From contig CM069606.1 of assembly GCA_035771175.1 (NCBI GenBank), positions 28,973,816-29,037,815 of the forward strand: a stretch of 64,000 bases of DNA, given 5' to 3'. Source of the stretch: Paratinospora sagittata (taxonomy: Eukaryota; Streptophyta; Magnoliopsida; Ranunculales; Menispermaceae). The notes beneath the pieces are model-generated. The model made no database searches and was not told the DNA's origin. It saw only the letters and a list, made by a program, of their open reading frames with translations. Within the stretch, counting starts at the first letter, position 1, and the number at the start of each line of letters is the position of its first letter. A program made the translations under genes and the position numbers. This document shows, piece by piece, positions 22,585-32,899 of this stretch.

Positions 22585-23539
22585 GAACATATGAAGAAGT
22601 CAGGCTGAGGACTTAAAACTAAGCGTTTTTTGGGAGGCAACCCATCGATTTCATTTGGAATTTTTCATAAATTTTGCTTGCATTAATTCATTAATTCATT
22701 CATAAAATTCCTTTCATTTTGGTTGAGCATTGATATATTGTGTTCTTATCCTTGTTTAGGTTCTAAAGAGTAGATGTCTTTTTGTTGGATTATGCGAAGC
22801 AATAGATGGAGCACATTATGAGGAGCTTCAACAACTCTTTCTTGGCACATTGAGGAAAATGCTCAATTCAAGTTGGGCGGGATGAGGTTAATTGTAAAAA
22901 AAAAAAAAAGTGTTGTCTGTGCACCGCGGTGCCCATTGCGGCGCTAATGGAATGCAAAAAATAGCTTCTGGGTGCCACGGCGCTAATACGACAAAAAACA
23001 AAAAGAGAAGAAAAGAAGAAAAAAGAAAGAAATTTTCATTTCTTTTCTTTCTTCTTCTTCGTCGTTGTCTACAAATCCCCCCCCTCCAACCCAACTCAAC
23101 TCTTCAACTTCGTTTTATCCATTTCCACTTCAAATCTCTTATATTTTCTCTTTTTCATCCTTTGTTTCCTCATCTCCTAGTTTCATCTTCATCAGTTCTT
23201 TTGGATTCAAGGAGAGGGTGTGATTCAAGGATGGCAAGGGATTTTCGTCTTTTCACACTTTGTAAGTGGATTTCGCTCTTTATTTAGAAGCAATCTATTG
23301 CGATTATTGTACTCCATACTTCAAGCAATGTCGTTAGCATAGTTTGGATCTGAAAAGCTTTGGGATTGTCCTTGTGTCTTCTCGGGTTGAAATATTTTTT
23401 GTGTGACTATATTTAGCATTGAATTTGGATAGTGTGAACCTTGTTGTTGTTTGTGTTAAATCGTTTGGGCCTTAGTGATGAGTAGTATTGGATTCAATTC
23501 CTTGTGTTGAGATTTTTGGTTTGTGTAACAAGTGCAGAC
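22585..23539 (+). other. Athila spacer between pol and 3' ORF
   Basis: No gene I trust. It starts with the GGGAGGCAACCCA signature found after pol in Athila copies (also near 43630 and 48710). It then holds an A run, the perfect palindrome GCACCGCGGTGC (22921-22932) and further GC-core motifs. A pyrimidine-rich stretch (about 23035-23210), a GTAAGT (23262) and a TGCAG two bases before the next ATG follow. This layout could be a leader for a separately expressed downstream ORF. Confidence 0.6.
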
Positions 23540-23813
23540 ATGGCACCGAAAATAAAAAGAGTACGGGAATCTTCTTCTTCTACTTTGCCCTTTGATCAAC
23601 AAAGGTTTATTAGTGCTGAAATAGAAAAACAATATAATAAATTAGTGGTGAAGAGAGCCTCATACAGGAAAAAGTTATGAATGCTTCTATGGCACACATT
23701 CCTCAAATTACGGACATAATTGCTGCTAGATAGTGGGGAACATTTGTGCGCCAACCGGCCCCTGTTGTTATTCCCATAGTACGAGAATTCTATGCAAATG
23801 CTCGAGAACGTGA
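23540..23813 (+). pseudogene. Athila 3' ORF (putative plant transposon protein), N-terminal part
   Basis: From ATG at 23540 the ORF begins MAPKIKRVRESSSS and continues FDQQRFISAEIEKQYNKLVVKR, then frame-shifts. The rest (VRQPAPVVIPIVREFYANA) is readable in another frame. The family is the one usually annotated in plants as putative plant transposon protein, found after pol in Athila-like elements; its function is unknown. It is split by a complete retrotransposon at 23814, within the CGTGA target, and continues at 32411. Homologues in this window are at 41702-42798 (minus) and 49604-50735 (plus). Confidence 0.85.
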
Positions 23814-24360
23814 TGTTAGCCTATATGGTTCATCCTTAGCACATCCCTACAGTATACTTGATGAAGTATATTTTGATGATCACCAAAGGAAAAACAAAAA
23901 GCCAAGGAACGACTCGATCAAGGAACTCAAAGCTTACATTCAACGGTCAAGCTCGTTTCAACGAATATACTTTAACGATCACATTCCGATTTCAAGATCG
24001 CTTCACTCGAATGTCTCGATCAAGCTTCATGTCGACATCTCTCGATCAACGTTCAAGTTATTAAACTCTGAATTGCTCTTATTAAAGATCTGATAATGAA
24101 GAGTTGGATTTAACAGTTATGAGAAAAAATACACAAAGTATTTAAGGTATATCTTTCTCTAAGTCATTATTGCTCAAAATGTTTTTTAAAACCATGCATA
24201 TATCATTATCATATGTTTTTTAAATCTGCATGTTTTGATTTCATGTTTTTAACTATATTTCAAATGATTTAATACTATATATTTAATTTGAAATATACCA
24301 AGTTTTTAGTCGCATTTATCGAATATTTTATCGCGAGTAAAAACTTTTTTCAAAGAATCT

Positions 24361-25082
24361 TTCAGGACGCTAATGAAATAGCAGTGTTCTCCTGAACTTG
24401 TTAAGTCAGGACGCTGATTGGTCATTATGATACTGATAACGCTCATGGTTGAAATGAACTGATTGATCAGGACGCTTACTTGTATAGTAGCAGTCTTATA
24501 TATTAGTCAACCTCTGAAGTTGTCAGGAAGCTGACTCAGCATCAGCTCACTGAAAGGTCTTTTAAAAGTTCTTCAAAGAATGTTTCTTTGAGGACGTTGA
24601 AGGTTATAAGTTGATTAAACTATAAGGACACTTTTTGGATAAGAGCGTCCTCACTTTTGGAAATCGACTTAATAACATTCAGGACGTTGATTGTCTTTCA
24701 GCGTGTTCTTAAATGTCTTAACTTGCAGAACGCTTACATAGTGGTAGCGCCCTCATGTTATGTTTTTTATTCAGTAGGACGCTCACGTAATGTAGTGCCC
24801 TCATGTTTTGTTTTATGTTTTAAAAGCAGGACGATTACTCGGATAGTAGTGCCCTCAGGCACTTAATAGTTTTAAAACATAGAAGGACGCTAACTGTGTA
24901 TTAGCGCCCTCAAGGTTTAAGTCGTCCAAAGTCATAAGTAAGTTAGAACTCTTACGAGTTAGTAGCGCCCTCACTTAAGTGTTCAGCAGGACGCTTATAC
25001 ATAGTAAGAGCCCTCAAGGAACAAAACGACGAAGTTGATATTACGCGTTAGGACACTGATTACGGAATCAGGACGTTAATTC
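24361..25082 (+). repeat. U3 hairpin array of LTR C
   Basis: About fifteen units. A clear hairpin pairs AGGACGCTAA (24884-24893) with TTAGCGCCCT (24901-24910) around a 7-base loop, with one A-C mismatch. Confidence 0.9.
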
Positions 25083-25343
25083 AACTACCGTCACTGTTCA
25101 ACTGAGTACGTCAGTTTACTGTTTCAGAACAAACATTTGCGCGGAGTCCTTTTCAGACCTATCAGAGATCGTCTCTAATATATGATAGAATTTCTTTTAA
25201 AGCATTCCTCTTTCATGAAATGTGAAAAGAACCAGAATGTTAGTGAAAATCGCAGTTGCTATTTTTATATAACATTCTAGCTGTTGTGTGAAAACGTTCA
25301 CATTATTTGAACTTCAAATGTCTAACGGCTATGTCCCACTAAG

Positions 25344-25353
25344 TCTATAGATA
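25344..25353 (+). promoter_or_regulatory. TATA box of LTR C
   Basis: TCTATAGATACC in the conserved context after TCTAACGGCTATGTCCCACT. It is the likely promoter of the element's genomic RNA. Confidence 0.7.
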
Positions 25354-26077
25354 CCAACACTTAGGACCAAACAACTTGCCAATCACTTTGTGTTGTGCCA
25401 ATACTTTTTGAAAGTTAGTTTGAGTCAAAATGAATTTCATCTTCTAATCTTTTTTTTTACTGATACTTATACAATTTTCATACTGAACTTCAATTCTATT
25501 TTATATTTGAAAATGTATTTTTATATTGGTACCAACTTAAATTCTCAGCACTGATTTATATCTGGCATCATTCATGCTGATGATAGAATTTGAGAGATAG
25601 TTCAAGATATACAGCCATACTTGATTTCATATCTTAAGTACTGTATTGAACTATATAAGTAGTTGCGTTAATATACTGATCGTTGAACCATAAGTTTTCA
25701 TACCTATATTTTATATCTACTTTGAAAACTATTTGTGTCTATGTATACACTAGTCCTTTAATTTTCAAATTCAATGTTTTATGGTATTTTATTATCTTCG
25801 AAGAAACACTGATCTTCATAACACATTATTCATGTTTTTCGAAACTGCAGTTAAGCAATACCGAACATTGAAAGGTAAAGGACAGAAGGTGTATTTCAAC
25901 TTAGCATTACCTATCATATCTTTGTAATGCTATGTACTGTGCTTAATGTAAAGTGTTCTACTGTGTTAGAACCACCCAACATCTCAGTGTTGTAATACTG
26001 GTGTGTTTCTGGATTGAAATAACCTGGACAAGTGAAAGTAGTTCGCTTGATGATTTCAGGATTGAAATCATATAGGT

Positions 26078-26546
26078 TTTCTCTGAGCCTGTAAAAGAGA
26101 AATCGGTTCATCCTCATCCAGTAAAAGGGTAGGTGTGTCCTTAACCTTAAAAAGGATAGGTCATCTCTTAACCTATAAAAGAGAACCGGTTGTTCCTTAT
26201 CCCGCAAAAGGATCACGGTTCTTCCTTAGCCAGTAAAAGGAACATGGGTTTCTCCGCATCCTGAAAAAAGAAAATTGTTTCTTCCTTAGGCATTAAAAGG
26301 AACATGGGTTTCTCCTCATCCTGGAAAAAGGAAATTTTGCTCTTCCTTAGCCATTAAAAGGAACATGAGTTTCTCGTCATCTCGAAAAAAGGAAATTTGG
26401 TTCTTCCTTAGCTAGTAAAAGGAACATGGGTTTTTCCTAATCCCGAAAAAAGGAAAATGGTTCATCCTCAGCCCGTGAAAGGATAGGTTTGCCCATAACT
26501 TGTAAAAAGGCAGTTGTAACGATTTGGTTCTCACCCGTAAGAGAAT
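26078..26546 (+). repeat. Leader hairpin array of LTR C
   Basis: The longest version in the window, with four 60-base units (starting near 26217, 26277, 26339 and 26400) between unique flanking hairpins. The right LTR has three such units. The first hairpin pairs TTCTCT with AGAGAA and the last pairs TTCTC with GAGAA. Confidence 0.85.
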
Positions 26547-26765
26547 CAGTTAGTTGATTGAGTAAATCTTAATCGGGCGATTAGGTAGTGGACGTTGGCT
26601 TGGCCGAACCACTGTAAATCTGTGTGTCAAACGTTTGCATTTTAGTCCATGTTCTAATTTGCATCCAATTCCAATACACTCAGGCAAATCACTAAGTTAT
26701 TGGAAGATAATTTTAAAATTGACCATCGCACCCAATTCACCCCCCTCTTGGGTAGGACCAACAAG

Positions 26766-26783
26766 TGGTATCAGAGCGGGTTC
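26766..26783 (+). promoter_or_regulatory. Primer-binding site, initiator-Met tRNA type
   Basis: TGGTATCAGAGCGGGTTC starts two bases after the LTR end. The first 12 bases (TGGTATCAGAGC) are the standard complement of the plant initiator methionine tRNA 3' end used by copia elements. Confidence 0.93.
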
Positions 26784-27115
26784 TCTGAAATTGGTCTAAC
26801 AACCTAGAGTCTAGATCCTATGGTCAATTTAGGGTTCGTCTTTGGTGTTTTTGTATTTTGCATTTTTAGGATAGAAATCCTAGAAATCTCGTTGCCACCT
26901 TGCCGCAACCTCCTAGGTATGATTATTCCTTCGATATTTTATCGAGATATTTCGTGTTTAATCATACTCTTCGGTGCATGACTCTATTCCATTCATGCAT
27001 TTAATGTAGACTTTGTTTTCGATGCCTATTAGCTTGCTCCATACGTTTTTGTTCTCACTTCACAAAATCGTTCTGCATTCATTTTCTTCGTTTCATCTCC
27101 ATCTCCATCTCTCTA

Positions 27116-27430
27116 ATGGCGTCCAATGCTCCTGAGTCTAGGAAAAGAGCTAGAATGGAAACATCTTCCACTTCTAGTAACTTTTCTCTATCGTCTTCTC
27201 CATCAGATGGATCTGATGAAGAATCCTCTTGTGAAATTGCTCCCAGGGAAAACCATGCGTTTCCACTTCGTGCAGAAGAACCTTTGCCACCGCTTCTTGT
27301 TGTAGCATCTCTTGAGGAGCAGTTTGCCAAGCTTAGTGATTCTCTATCCTCTAGCGTTCAAGTTGTTCTAGTCATGCTAAACAAGCACGAGAACCAACTG
27401 AAAGAGCTTGAAGCCAAGGCAAAACATTAG
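27116..27430 (+). CDS. Short Ser-rich/coiled-coil ORF of the non-autonomous element
   Basis: A 104-residue ORF from ATG 27116 to a stop at 27428-27430. The N-terminal half is basic then Ser/Asp/Glu-rich (SSTSSNFSLSSSPSDGSDEE). The C-terminal half has spaced hydrophobics and charged residues (LEEQFAKLSDSLSSSVQVVL, then KHENQLKELEAKAKH), consistent with a short coiled coil. Sequence after the stop continues in a similar style (KDLMMVLFEKNEESER), so the protein may once have been longer. It sits where gag begins in copia elements, 330 bases after the primer site, but I recognise no capsid or zinc-knuckle motif. It could be a remnant of Gag or an unrelated small protein. Confidence 0.45.
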   Translation: MASNAPESRKRARMETSSTSSNFSLSSSPSDGSDEESSCEIAPRENHAFPLRAEEPLPPLLVVASLEEQFAKLSDSLSSSVQVVLVMLNKHENQLKELEAKAKH

Positions 27431-29318
27431 AAAGATCTGATGATGGTACTATTTGAGAAAAATGAGGAATCCGAGCGTTAATTGAAAAGGCTGTTCATGT
27501 GAGCACTGCCACTCCCATGGCTCACAACACCAATAGCCTTCGTGGATGTCTTTGTCCTTGCTTCGAATATTCCAGTGCGGAATCTTTTAGGAATGTCTAG
27601 AAACCTCTCTGTAAGCCCCGTCAACCCAAACAATTTTTTTTATTTTGTTTAATCCATCTTTTGGATTGTTGTTTAAAACACTTCTACAATACTCCTTTTG
27701 ATGTTTAAACTGAATCTTTTAAAGTGTATGTGTATACTCTGTTCGTTTCGTCCGCGTCTCTTTCACAATGAGTTCTACACATCTCACTACTTTGTTGCTT
27801 GCTTGCTTGTGTTTAACTATCTTTCTATCTCGCATTCATATTTTAATGCTTTACTATATTTGAATGACTGATCTATTTGAATTTGTGTGAATGCTATATT
27901 TCATATTCATATGCTGCACACACTAATCATTATTCACAATTTGCTTGATTTATGCTATGATATGCCTACCTCTATGTTTGCAAAATTATTTTAGAATATT
28001 TTTGTTGCATAAATATGTTGCTTGCTGGAACATGATTATATGTCATCATACTAATATCATCTTGTTCATATTTTCTGATAAACTGCATCTTGAGGAAATC
28101 TTACTATGTCTAAATGCAATTATCAGTTTATTGATGGCATCTTTCTTCACCAGTCACATCTATCTTGAATATCTGATATGCTTATCTATGACTGTATGAT
28201 AAATATCATGATTATATACTTATCTTGCATCTTATATATTATCATGATTATTTATGCTCATTTTGAACTAGTGATATCTGATCATCTGATGATCAGGTAA
28301 CACAATAGCCAGGCTGTGCTTTAATAGTTTATTTTTGCCTATGCTAGTTCATATCGTGATCATGCTTGCTCTGAACTTAGAATATCTTATCTATGCATGA
28401 TTCATGTGTTTGCAAGTATATATACGCCATGTACACAACTCTTTATCATACGCCTATACCTTGAACATAATTTTGCCTACACTCATGACCATTATATGTT
28501 GGCATTATTCTTTCAACGATTTCCTATTTTTGATGCATCTACTTCATACTATACCAAGATTGCATCAAACTCATGAATATCTGATTTCTAATGAGTACAT
28601 ACCCTTTCAGATGTTCTCTCATTAGAATCAATGAATCAAACAATTTAGGCCATGCTTTAATTGAAATTACTTGCCTAATTTTTGGTTTAGTGAATGTATG
28701 TTATTGCTCAAATGCCTTCTATGAAACTTAGCATATATTCAGTATGTTTAGACGTTGATATTCATCGTATATATCTTCATATGTCTAAACTATGAAAAGT
28801 TTATAATTTTTCATTTCACATGTCATTGATGTTGTTCTTTAATATTATATTTCGTATTCATCATTTGACTGTGATTTTTGATATCTAATAGATGCCATGT
28901 ACTTATATACTTTGCATCTTGTTAGAATCAAAATAGCTAGGCCTTGCTTTATCATAAACTCTTTGCCTATGCTATAAGTATGCTTATGGTTGTTTACTTA
29001 CATATCTTAAAGCATACTATGTGTTTGGTCTGGTTTAATTATCGAATTTATATTTATGCCAAACACTAAGGAGAATAATTGCCCGCAATTTAAAATTCTT
29101 TATGAATTCATTTTTCAGTTATTCTTTCTCATTCCCTCTTACTACCATTCTTGGTTACACTATTATTTCAAGCATTTTAGCCTATGAATTAGTCAAACGA
29201 TTTCTCTATGTGCTTAAAAATAAGATTTGTTTCTCTCGTGACTACTAGCTTAGTAGACCTTACGCATTCTCACGTGCCTTACTATGACACGTCGTCATAA
29301 ATCATCTTGAGGTGAATG
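27431..29318 (+). other. Non-coding interior of the non-autonomous element
   Basis: About 1.9 kb of AT-rich sequence. I see no retrotransposon motif on either strand. ATG-containing stretches here are short and low in complexity. Confidence 0.6.
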
Positions 29319-29457
29319 CACAAAGTAAGGGGGAGTCTCCATGTAAGGGGGAGCTTCACTACTCTACTAAGTCAAGGGGAGATTTTATTCTTCTTTCTTC
29401 ACTTTTTGAAGATATCAAAAGGGGGAGAAGAAAAATAAAGAAAAATAAGGGAGAGAT
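29319..29457 (+). promoter_or_regulatory. Repeated polypurine tracts
   Basis: Five tracts precede the right LTR: AAGTAAGGGGGAG, TGTAAGGGGGAG, TCAAGGGGAGA, AAAAGGGGGAGAAG (29417-29430) and AAATAAGGGAGAGATTG just before 29458. This is the same arrangement as at 4615-4790 and is typical of Maximus/SIRE elements. Confidence 0.85.
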
Positions 29458-30048
29458 TGTTAACTTATATGATTCATCCTTAGCACATCCGTAAAGTATA
29501 CTTGATAAAGTATATTTTGATGATCACAAACAAAGTATTTTTAGGTGCTAAACGTTTGTCAAGAACTTATCTCTGCACCAAAGGAAAAGCAAAAAACCAA
29601 GGAAGGACTCGATCAAGGAACTCAAAGTTTACATTCAATAGTCAAGCTCGTTTCACCGAATATACTTCAACGATCACATTCTGATTTCGAGATCCCTTCA
29701 CTCGAACGTTTCGATCAAGCTTCAAGACTAGATCTCTCGATCAACGTTCAAGTCATTCAACTCCAAATTGCTCTCATTGAAGATCTTATAATGAAGAGTT
29801 GGATCTAACGGTTATGAGAAAAAATAAATACACAAAGTATTTAAGGTATATCTTTCTCTAATCGTTATTGCTTAAAATGTTTTTCAAAACCATGCATATA
29901 TCATTATCATATGTTTTCTAAATCTGCATGTTTTGATTTCATGTTTTCTAACAATATTTCAAATGATTTAATACTATATATTTATTTTGAAATATACTGA
30001 GTTTTTATTCGCATTTATCGAAGTAAAAAATTGTTTTCAAAAAATCTT

Positions 30049-30771
30049 TTAGGACGCTAATGAAATAACAGTGTTCTCCTGAACTTGTGAAGTTAGGACG
30101 TTGATAGGTCATTAGGACGCTGATAACGCTCAAGATTCAAATGAATTGATTAATCAGGATGCTTACTTGTGTAGTAGCGGTCTTATATATTAGTCAACCT
30201 CTGAAGTTGTCAAGAAGCTGACTCAACATCAGCTCACTTAAAGATCTTTTAAAAGTTCTTCAAAGAATGTTTCTTTGAGGACGCTGATGGTTATTAGTTG
30301 ATTAAACTATCAGGACGCTTTCTGAATAGGAATGCCTTCACTTTTAGAAATCAACTTAATAACTTTCAGAACGCTGAATGTCTTTCAGCGTGTTTTTAAA
30401 TGTCTTAACTTGCAGGACGCTTACATAGTAGTAGCGCCCTCATGTGATGTTTTTTATCCAGTAGGACACTCACGTAATGTAGCACCCTCATGTTTTGTTT
30501 TATGTTTTAAAAGCAAGACGTTTACTCGGATAGTAGCGCCCTCATGCACTTAATAGTTTAAAACATAGCAGGACGCTAACTGTGCATTAGCGCCCTCAAG
30601 GTTTAAGTCGTTTAAAGTCATAAGTAAGTCAAGACACTTATGAGTTAGTAGCACCCTCACTTAAGTGTTCAACAGGACGCTTATACGTAGTAAGCGCCCT
30701 TAAGGAACAAAACGACAAAGTTGATATTACGCGTTAAGACACTGATTACGGAATAAGGACGCTAATTCAAC
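30049..30771 (+). repeat. U3 hairpin array of LTR D
   Basis: Two neighbouring hairpins show the pattern best. AGGACGCTAA (30570-30579) pairs with TTAGCGCCCT (30587-30596), and AGGACGCTTA (30674-30683) pairs with TAAGCGCCCT (30691-30700). Both loops are 7 bases. The inner pairs differ but remain complementary, and both keep the same A-C mismatch. Confidence 0.92.
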
Positions 30772-31033
30772 TACCGTCATTGTTCGAATGAGTACACTAC
30801 GTCAGTTTACTTTTTCAGAACAGACATTTGCATAGAGTCCTTTTCAGACTTATCAGAGATCGTCTCTGATACATGAAATAAGTTCTTCTAAAGCTTTCCT
30901 TTTTCATGAAATCTGAAAAGAACCAGAATGTTATTGAAAATTGCAGTTGCTATTTTCATATAACATTCTAGCCATTGTGTGAAAACGTTCACATTATTTG
31001 AACTTCAAATGTCTAACGGCTATGTCCCACTAA

Positions 31034-31043
31034 GTCTATAAAT
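31034..31043 (+). promoter_or_regulatory. TATA box of LTR D
   Basis: TCTATAAATACC in the conserved context; the best TATA match among these LTRs. Confidence 0.72.
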
Positions 31044-31783
31044 ACCAACACTTAGGACCAAACAACTTGCCAATCACTTTGTGTTGTGCCAATACCTTTT
31101 GAAAGTTAATCTGAGTCAAAATGAATTTCATTTTCTAATCTTTCAAAGTATTTTTATTGATAACTTTACGATTTTGATATTGAACTTCAATTCTATTTTA
31201 TATTTGAAAATCTGTTTTTATATTGGTATCAACTCAAATTCTCAGCACTGATTCATATCTGGGGTATCATTCATGCTGATGATAGAATTTGAGAGATAGT
31301 TCAAGATATACAGTCGTGCTTGATTTCATATCTTTAGTACTGTATTGAACTATATCAGTAGTTGCGTTAAACTACTGATCGTTTAACCAAAAGTTTTCAT
31401 ACATATATTATATATCTATTTTGAAAACTGTCTGTCTTTGATTTACACCAGTCCTCTGTTTTTAACGTCAATATTTGTTTGGTATATTTTATCTTTCAAT
31501 AAAGCACTGATTTTCATATTATATCATTCATGCTTTTTGAAACTGCAGTTGAGCAATACCGAACATTGAAAGGTAAAGGACAGAAGGTGTATTTCAACTT
31601 AGCATTACCTATTTCACATTTCATATAATTGTAATGTTATGTACTGTGCTTAATGTAAAGTGTTCTACTGCGTTAGAACCACGCAACATCTCAGTGTTGT
31701 AATGCTGGTGTATTTTTGGATTGAAACAACCAGGACAAGTGAAAGTAGTTCAGTTGATAATTTCAGGATTGAAACCATATAAG

Positions 31784-32192
31784 TTTTCTCTGAGTCTATA
31801 AAAGAGAAATCGGTTCATCCTCATCCAGTAAAAGGGTAAATGTGTCCTTAACCTTAAAAAGGATAGGTTATCTCTTAACCTATAAAAGAGAACCGGTTGT
31901 TCCTTATCCCGCAAAAGGATCACGGTTCTTCCTTAACCAGTAAAAGGAACATGGGTTTCTTCTTATCCCGGAAAAAGGGAATTTGGTTCTTCCTTAGCCA
32001 TGAAAAGGAACATGGGTTTCTCCTCATCCCGGAAAAAAGAAATTTTGTTCTTCCTTAGCCAGTAAAAGGAACATGGGTTTTTCCTAATCTCGGAACAAGG
32101 AAAATGGTTCATCCTTAGCCTGTGAAAGGATAAGTTTTCCTTTCACCTGTAAAAGGGCAGTTGTAACGGTTTGGTTCTCACCCGTAAGAGAA
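31784..32192 (+). repeat. Leader hairpin array of LTR D
   Basis: The same hairpin series as LTR C with one fewer 60-base unit. Stems include TCTCTT/AAGAGA, TTCCTT/AAGGAA and TTCTC/GAGAA. Confidence 0.85.
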
Positions 32193-32410
32193 TCAGTTAG
32201 TGGATTGAGTAAGTCCTAATCGGGAGATTAGGTAGTGGACGTATGCTTGGCTGAACAACTATAAATTTGTGTGTCAAACATTTGCATTTTAGTCTGTGTT
32301 ATAATTTGCATCCAATTCCAATACACTCATGTAAATCACTAAGTTATTGGAAGATAATTTTAAAATTGACCATCGCACGTAATTCAGCCCCCTCTTGGGT
32401 GGGACCAACA

Positions 32411-32899
32411 CGTGATGATTACAAGGTGTTTGTGAGAGGGCACATGGTGTCTTTTGATTGATCAACCATCAATGCCTACTATGGATTGCAGAATATTGAC
32501 AATGATAGTTACTCCACTTATTTAAATGAAGGAATTGATTCAAATGAGATCATCTCTACTTTGTGTAGCCAAGGAACAAGATGGAAGTTCAATAGGGGAG
32601 CCCCTTCATCATTCCCCAGGGTGATTTGGCGACCAGATGAGGAGATTTTATATCCCAAAGGCATTATTGATTCTGGAAATTTATGTCGATATAAAGATGG
32701 GATCATCTCACCAAGTACAGAGCCTAGGGAGGGGCCATCTTCTTCTCATCCATCTCAGGTGCAACAACTCTCTCTAGATAAATGATTGTCCCGTCGTGAG
32801 CAATTTATGGATAAGACCAATCGTTTCATTGATTATTTAGTCCAATACAATACTGTGTTGGCACAGTTTCTGAATGATGATGAGGAAGAAAATTACTGA
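32411..32899 (+). pseudogene. Athila 3' ORF, C-terminal part
   Basis: This continues the ORF of 23540-23813 after the inserted element: DYKVFVRGHMVSFD, a stop in place of Arg (CGA to TGA), then STINAYYGLQNIDNDSYSTY and the CSQGTRWKFNRG block. A deletion of roughly 90 codons follows SSFPR, judged against 41702-42798. The tail is acidic and Ser-rich (IISPSTEPREGPSSSHPSQ), with a Lys/Asp-rich end at 32899 and a further stop near 32784. It is non-functional. Confidence 0.85.

Larger units (their letters stand above)
23814..26763 (+). mobile_element. Left LTR (C) of the non-autonomous element
   Basis: It begins TGTTAGCC and ends ACCAACA. Compared with the right LTR it lacks 51 bases after GATGATCAC (bounded by a CAC direct repeat) and has one extra 60-base unit in its leader array, so the two LTRs have nearly equal length by chance. 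It contains a U3 array, TATA box and leader array. Confidence 0.95.
23814..32410 (+). mobile_element. Complete non-autonomous LTR retrotransposon (LARD-like, Maximus/SIRE-related)
   Basis: The 8.6 kb element has two LTRs (23814-26763 and 29458-32410), TG...CA ends and perfect target duplications CGTGA at 23809-23813 and 32411-32415. It has an initiator-Met primer site after the left LTR and repeated polypurine tracts before the right one. The 2.7 kb interior has one short ORF and no protease, integrase, RT or RNase H. That makes it a large non-autonomous derivative that depends on another element's enzymes. The repeated polypurine tracts, primer site and LTR resemblance to the copia LTR at 4792 suggest a Maximus/SIRE-type helper. 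It is inserted in the Athila 3' ORF. Confidence 0.95.
29458..32410 (+). mobile_element. Right LTR (D) of the non-autonomous element
   Basis: It begins TGTTAACT and ends ACCAACA, followed by the CGTGA duplication. It contains a U3 array (30049-30771), TATA box (31034-31043) and leader array (31784-32192). Confidence 0.95.

Noticed and set aside
22910..23287. A 125-codon plus-strand frame
   Set aside because: It is in the pol-to-ORF spacer, crosses a purine run and a pyrimidine run, and has no homologue in the other two spacers.
27945..28625. Two frames of 70-85 codons in the interior of the non-autonomous element
   Set aside because: They are hydrophobic translations of AT-rich DNA with no motif, and no codon bias is evident.
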